NCBI GenBank assembly: GCA_937923945.1
Contig: CALDWC010000070.1
Coordinates: forward strand, 1-7,585
Reading direction: 5' to 3'
Length of the DNA: 7,585 nt
From: an uncultured Treponema sp.
Lineage (GTDB): Bacteria; Spirochaetota; Spirochaetia; Treponematales; Treponemataceae
Below are positions 6,933 to 7,585 of the stretch, in pieces. The translations under genes and the position numbers were made by a program. The notes under the pieces were generated by a model. The model did not search any database, had not been told where the DNA came from, and saw nothing but the letters and a program-made list of their open reading frames with translations. Each line of letters begins with the position of its first letter. The first letter of the stretch is position 1.

Positions 6933-7439
6933 TTAGAGATTTTTTAAAACTTGCAACTCGCGCGGATTGAATAATTTATGGATATCCAAAATAATCAAAT
7001 AACCGCCGTCTTCTTTTCGCACTACACCGTTGATATATTCCGTTCCGATTCCTGCAATCATTTGCGGCGGCAGTTGAACGTCATCTTTTTTTATGTCAAC
7101 GACCCGCGCCACGCGATCAATGACGACACCGATTTTATTGTTTTCAACGGAAAGAATTAAAAAACCGCCAAGATATTCATCACCTTCGCCTAAGTCCGGT
7201 GCTTTTATATGAAACCGCTTATGCAAACTAATTACCGGAATAATTTCACTTCGCAGATTAAAAATACCTTCAACATAATGCGGGGCATTCGGAATTGAAC
7301 GAACTGCCTGTGTTTTAACGATTTGGTCGACATCCATAATTTCGACCCCGTACAGTTCTTCGCCCAACTGAAAAGTAACCAACTTTAATCTATCTTCAAC
7401 GACTTCGACTTTCTTTTTCGAACTGGAAAATTTTGCCAT
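6933..7439 (-). CDS. cheW: CheW chemotaxis adaptor protein
   Basis: CheW links chemoreceptors to the histidine kinase CheA in the cytoplasmic sensory array. The 168 residues form one CheW domain: VTFQLGEELYGVEIMDVDQI (21-40) is the first strand-turn-strand, IPNAPHYVEGIFNLRSEIIP (49-68) is the signature, and IGVVIDRVARVVDI (103-116) and YLIILDIHKLF (137-147) are the later core strands. The conserved Arg (R63) is kept, but the Gly normally after it (NLRG) is Ser here (S64). A charged tail of about 15 residues precedes the domain. No cheA, cheY or receptor gene is nearby, so this may be an extra copy beside a main chemotaxis operon elsewhere. It is the first gene of the operon, with a strong ribosome site GGAGG at 7444-7448 and its own promoter. 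Confidence 0.95.
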   Translation of the reverse strand: MAKFSSSKKKVEVVEDRLKLVTFQLGEELYGVEIMDVDQIVKTQAVRSIPNAPHYVEGIFNLRSEIIPVISLHKRFHIKAPDLGEGDEYLGGFLILSVENNKIGVVIDRVARVVDIKKDDVQLPPQMIAGIGTEYINGVVRKEDGGYLIILDIHKLFNPRELQVLKNL

Positions 7440-7459
7440 TACTCCTCCATATTCTCTCT

Positions 7460-7488
7460 ATTTTACAAAAAAAGAAAAACTTTTTCAA
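7460..7488 (-). promoter_or_regulatory. Predicted sigma70-type promoter for the cheW-recN operon
   Basis: On the minus strand a -35 box TTGAAA (7483-7488) and a -10 box TAAAAT (7460-7465) are separated by exactly 17 nt of T-rich spacer. The start point would fall near 7453, giving a short leader just long enough for the GGAGG at 7444-7448. The -10 box is identical to that of the promoter at 183-211, and the spacing is the same. No flagellar sigma28 motif is apparent despite cheW being the first gene. Confidence 0.6.
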
Positions 7489-7530
7489 GAGCGCTTTTTT
7501 TAATAAAAAATAATTTAAAACACCGAAGCT

Positions 7531-7582
7531 TTAAGGAGGCACTGATTAATTCAATCGAGAATTAATCAGTGCCCACCTTTAA
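7531..7582. repeat. Hairpin repeat element, copy 2 (intact)
   Basis: The left arm GCACTGATTAATTC (7539-7552), loop AATCGA (7553-7558) and right arm GAATTAATCAGTGC (7559-7572) form a perfect 14-bp stem. The stem extends outward with small bulges, TTAAGGAG (7531-7538) facing CCACCTTTAA (7573-7582), to about 21 bp. The 26-base core 7542-7567 is identical to 57-82. It lies about 40 bases upstream of the cheW promoter. No T-tract follows on either side, which argues against a classical terminator. Confidence 0.8.
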
Positions 7583-7585
7583 AAT

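Noticed and set aside
5809..6936. A 375-codon plus-strand open frame almost exactly antisense to the DegT-like gene
   Set aside because: Its product is Ser/Phe/Ala-rich without a recognisable domain, as expected for the mirror of a Glu/Lys/Ala/Leu-rich gene. The opposite strand has clear family motifs, tight operon spacing and coupling, and no ribosome site is evident before the antisense ATG.
7474..7486. A-run/T-run mini palindrome GAAAAACTTTTTC in the cheW promoter spacer
   Set aside because: The arms are separated by one base, which cannot form a hairpin, and homopolymer runs are common in such AT-rich spacers.
1..7585. CRISPR array, tRNA, rRNA, riboswitch or transposase
   Set aside because: No regularly spaced direct repeats, cloverleaf, rRNA-like segment, long structured leader or transposase-like protein was seen. 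Both operon leaders are short (about 40 and 13 nt).

Overview
The window reads as a compact spirochaete chromosome segment, most probably from a host-associated Treponema. Two things point there. The minus-strand order cheW, DegT-like protein, NAD kinase, recN matches the order I recall from Treponema pallidum (around TP0439-TP0442; from memory, not looked up). The lipoprotein signal also has a relaxed spirochaete-style lipobox. The coding density is high and the intergenic stretches are AT-rich. I see no rRNA, tRNA, CRISPR array, integrase, transposase or phage gene.

Layout. Bases 1-256 are non-coding and hold an AT palindrome, a nested hairpin repeat (54-139) and a good sigma70-type promoter (183-211). 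This promoter drives a two-gene plus-strand unit (257-3153) of M16 zinc-peptidase family proteins. The first is exported and keeps the zinc motif. The second is a predicted lipoprotein that lost the zinc motif but keeps the substrate-binding Arg/Tyr pair. They look like the two halves of one heteromeric envelope protease. A hairpin terminator (3174-3207) ends this unit and also the opposing minus-strand operon, and it overlaps the recN stop codon.

The minus-strand operon starts at a second good promoter (7460-7488). It runs cheW (chemotaxis adaptor), a degenerate DegT/DnrJ/EryC1-fold protein that appears to lack the PLP lysine, nadK (NADP supply) and recN (double-strand-break repair). The genes are tightly packed, with gaps of 0, 38 and 14 nt, and are probably co-transcribed.

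The most unusual non-coding signal is a hairpin repeat found at both edges of the window (54-139 and 7531-7582). The copies share 26 identical bases at the core. They differ at two stem base pairs, and both differences are compensatory. The left copy is split by a 52-nt segment that is flanked by a 6-nt direct repeat and carries its own 10-bp inverted repeat. This suggests a dispersed, structure-conserved palindromic element that was itself the target of a second small insertion. No protein in the window looks like a wholly new system. The lysine-less DegT-like protein is the coding gene most worth attention.
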